Of a stretch of 41,244 nucleotides of DNA, positions 41,099 through 41,244 are shown in pieces. This stretch comes from Desulfovibrio sp. ZJ369. GTDB taxonomy: Bacteria; Desulfobacterota; Desulfovibrionia; Desulfovibrionales; Desulfovibrionaceae. The notes below the pieces were generated by a model. It worked only from the letters and a program-made list of their open reading frames with translations. It was not told the origin of the DNA and did no database searches. How positions within the stretch are numbered: position 1 is the first letter of the stretch; each line of letters opens with the position of its first letter. The DNA is taken from contig NZ_JAAKEI010000021.1 in assembly GCF_011039085.1 (NCBI RefSeq), positions 1 through 41,244 on the forward strand, written 5' to 3'. A program made the translations under genes and the position numbers.

Positions 41099-41244
41099 AT
41101 GAAACTGACCGACACATTCATACGGCATGTCATAGCCAACGGCAAGATTCAGAAGCACTCGGACGGCGGGGGCCTGTTCCTCTACGTCACGCCCACGGGC
41201 AAAAAATCGTGGCGCTTGGCGTACCGCTTCGCGGGCAAGCAAAA
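41099..41244 (+). CDS. P4-type integrase, N-terminal part (runs off window)
   Basis: The frame opens at ATG 41099 with GGAGG eight bases before it and continues past the end of the window. The first 48 residues, MKLTDTFIRHVIANGKIQKH and then SDGGGLFLYVTPTGKKSWRLAYR, are the typical start of the DUF4102 arm-binding domain of P4-type tyrosine integrases. The catalytic domain is outside the window. This marks the edge of a second, separate integrative element downstream of the T6SS cluster. It is not the same type as the shorter integrase at 677, which lacks this domain. Confidence 0.88.
   Translation, partial: MKLTDTFIRHVIANGKIQKHSDGGGLFLYVTPTGKKSWRLAYRFAGKQ

Overview
The window looks like a piece of a Desulfovibrio-type genome (Desulfovibrionaceae). 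The grounds are a GC-rich core with long GTG/ATGA-coupled operons, a complete type VI secretion system (T6SS) whose proteins recall those of that group, a flagellin fragment and typical short intergenic hairpins. The assignment is an inference from protein character and composition; no marker gene is present.

Left part (1-11400) is a mosaic of mobile and decaying DNA. It begins with the 5' end of an IS110-type transposase (1-154, minus) and a tyrosine integrase (677-1711). A pair of inverted 23-bp repeats follows (1817-2004). Next is a strikingly AT-rich block with a small repeat-type protein, a multidomain glycosyltransferase and a methyltransferase (2103-6028), ending in a flagellin C-terminal fragment (to 6828); this reads as the remains of a flagellin glycosylation locus. 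A 1-kb gene-poor stretch with very strong hairpins leads into a 5'-truncated MobA/TraI-type relaxase (7859-9106), a decayed IS630 element (9293-10370), a small HTH protein, and an MqsR/MqsA toxin-antitoxin locus in which the toxin is broken by two frameshifts while the antitoxin and its palindromic operator are kept.

Middle part (11468-31668) is one long plus-strand T6SS operon or operon set with all thirteen core subunits: tssA, tssB, tssC, hcp (tssD), tssE, tssF, tssG, tssH (clpV), tssJ, tssK, tssL, tssM and vgrG (tssI). TssB/C build the contractile sheath and Hcp the inner tube. TssE/F/G/K with TssA make the baseplate and cap. TssJ/L/M form the envelope complex, ClpV recycles the sheath, and VgrG forms the spike. 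Three proteins without a firm assignment are embedded: a 258-aa protein between tssH and tssJ, a membrane-anchored 193-aa protein with an AMIN-like tail after tssM, and an 86-aa protein before vgrG. Hairpin-rich composite repeats sit in front of tssB and hcp.

Right part (31668-40741) is a payload or spike-tip module in the same direction. It holds three small proteins that look like diverged members of one unknown family, a 1293-aa DUF2169 protein fused to pentapeptide repeats, a stand-alone pentapeptide-repeat protein, a DUF3540 protein, a DUF4150 PAAR-like tip protein and a last exported protein of unknown function. No classical toxin domain is recognisable, so the effector, if encoded here, must be one of the unknown proteins. 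The window ends with a hairpin, phased TTGGTAG repeats and the start of a second, P4-type integrase (41099 onward), so the T6SS lies between integrase genes and is probably part of, or flanked by, genomic islands.
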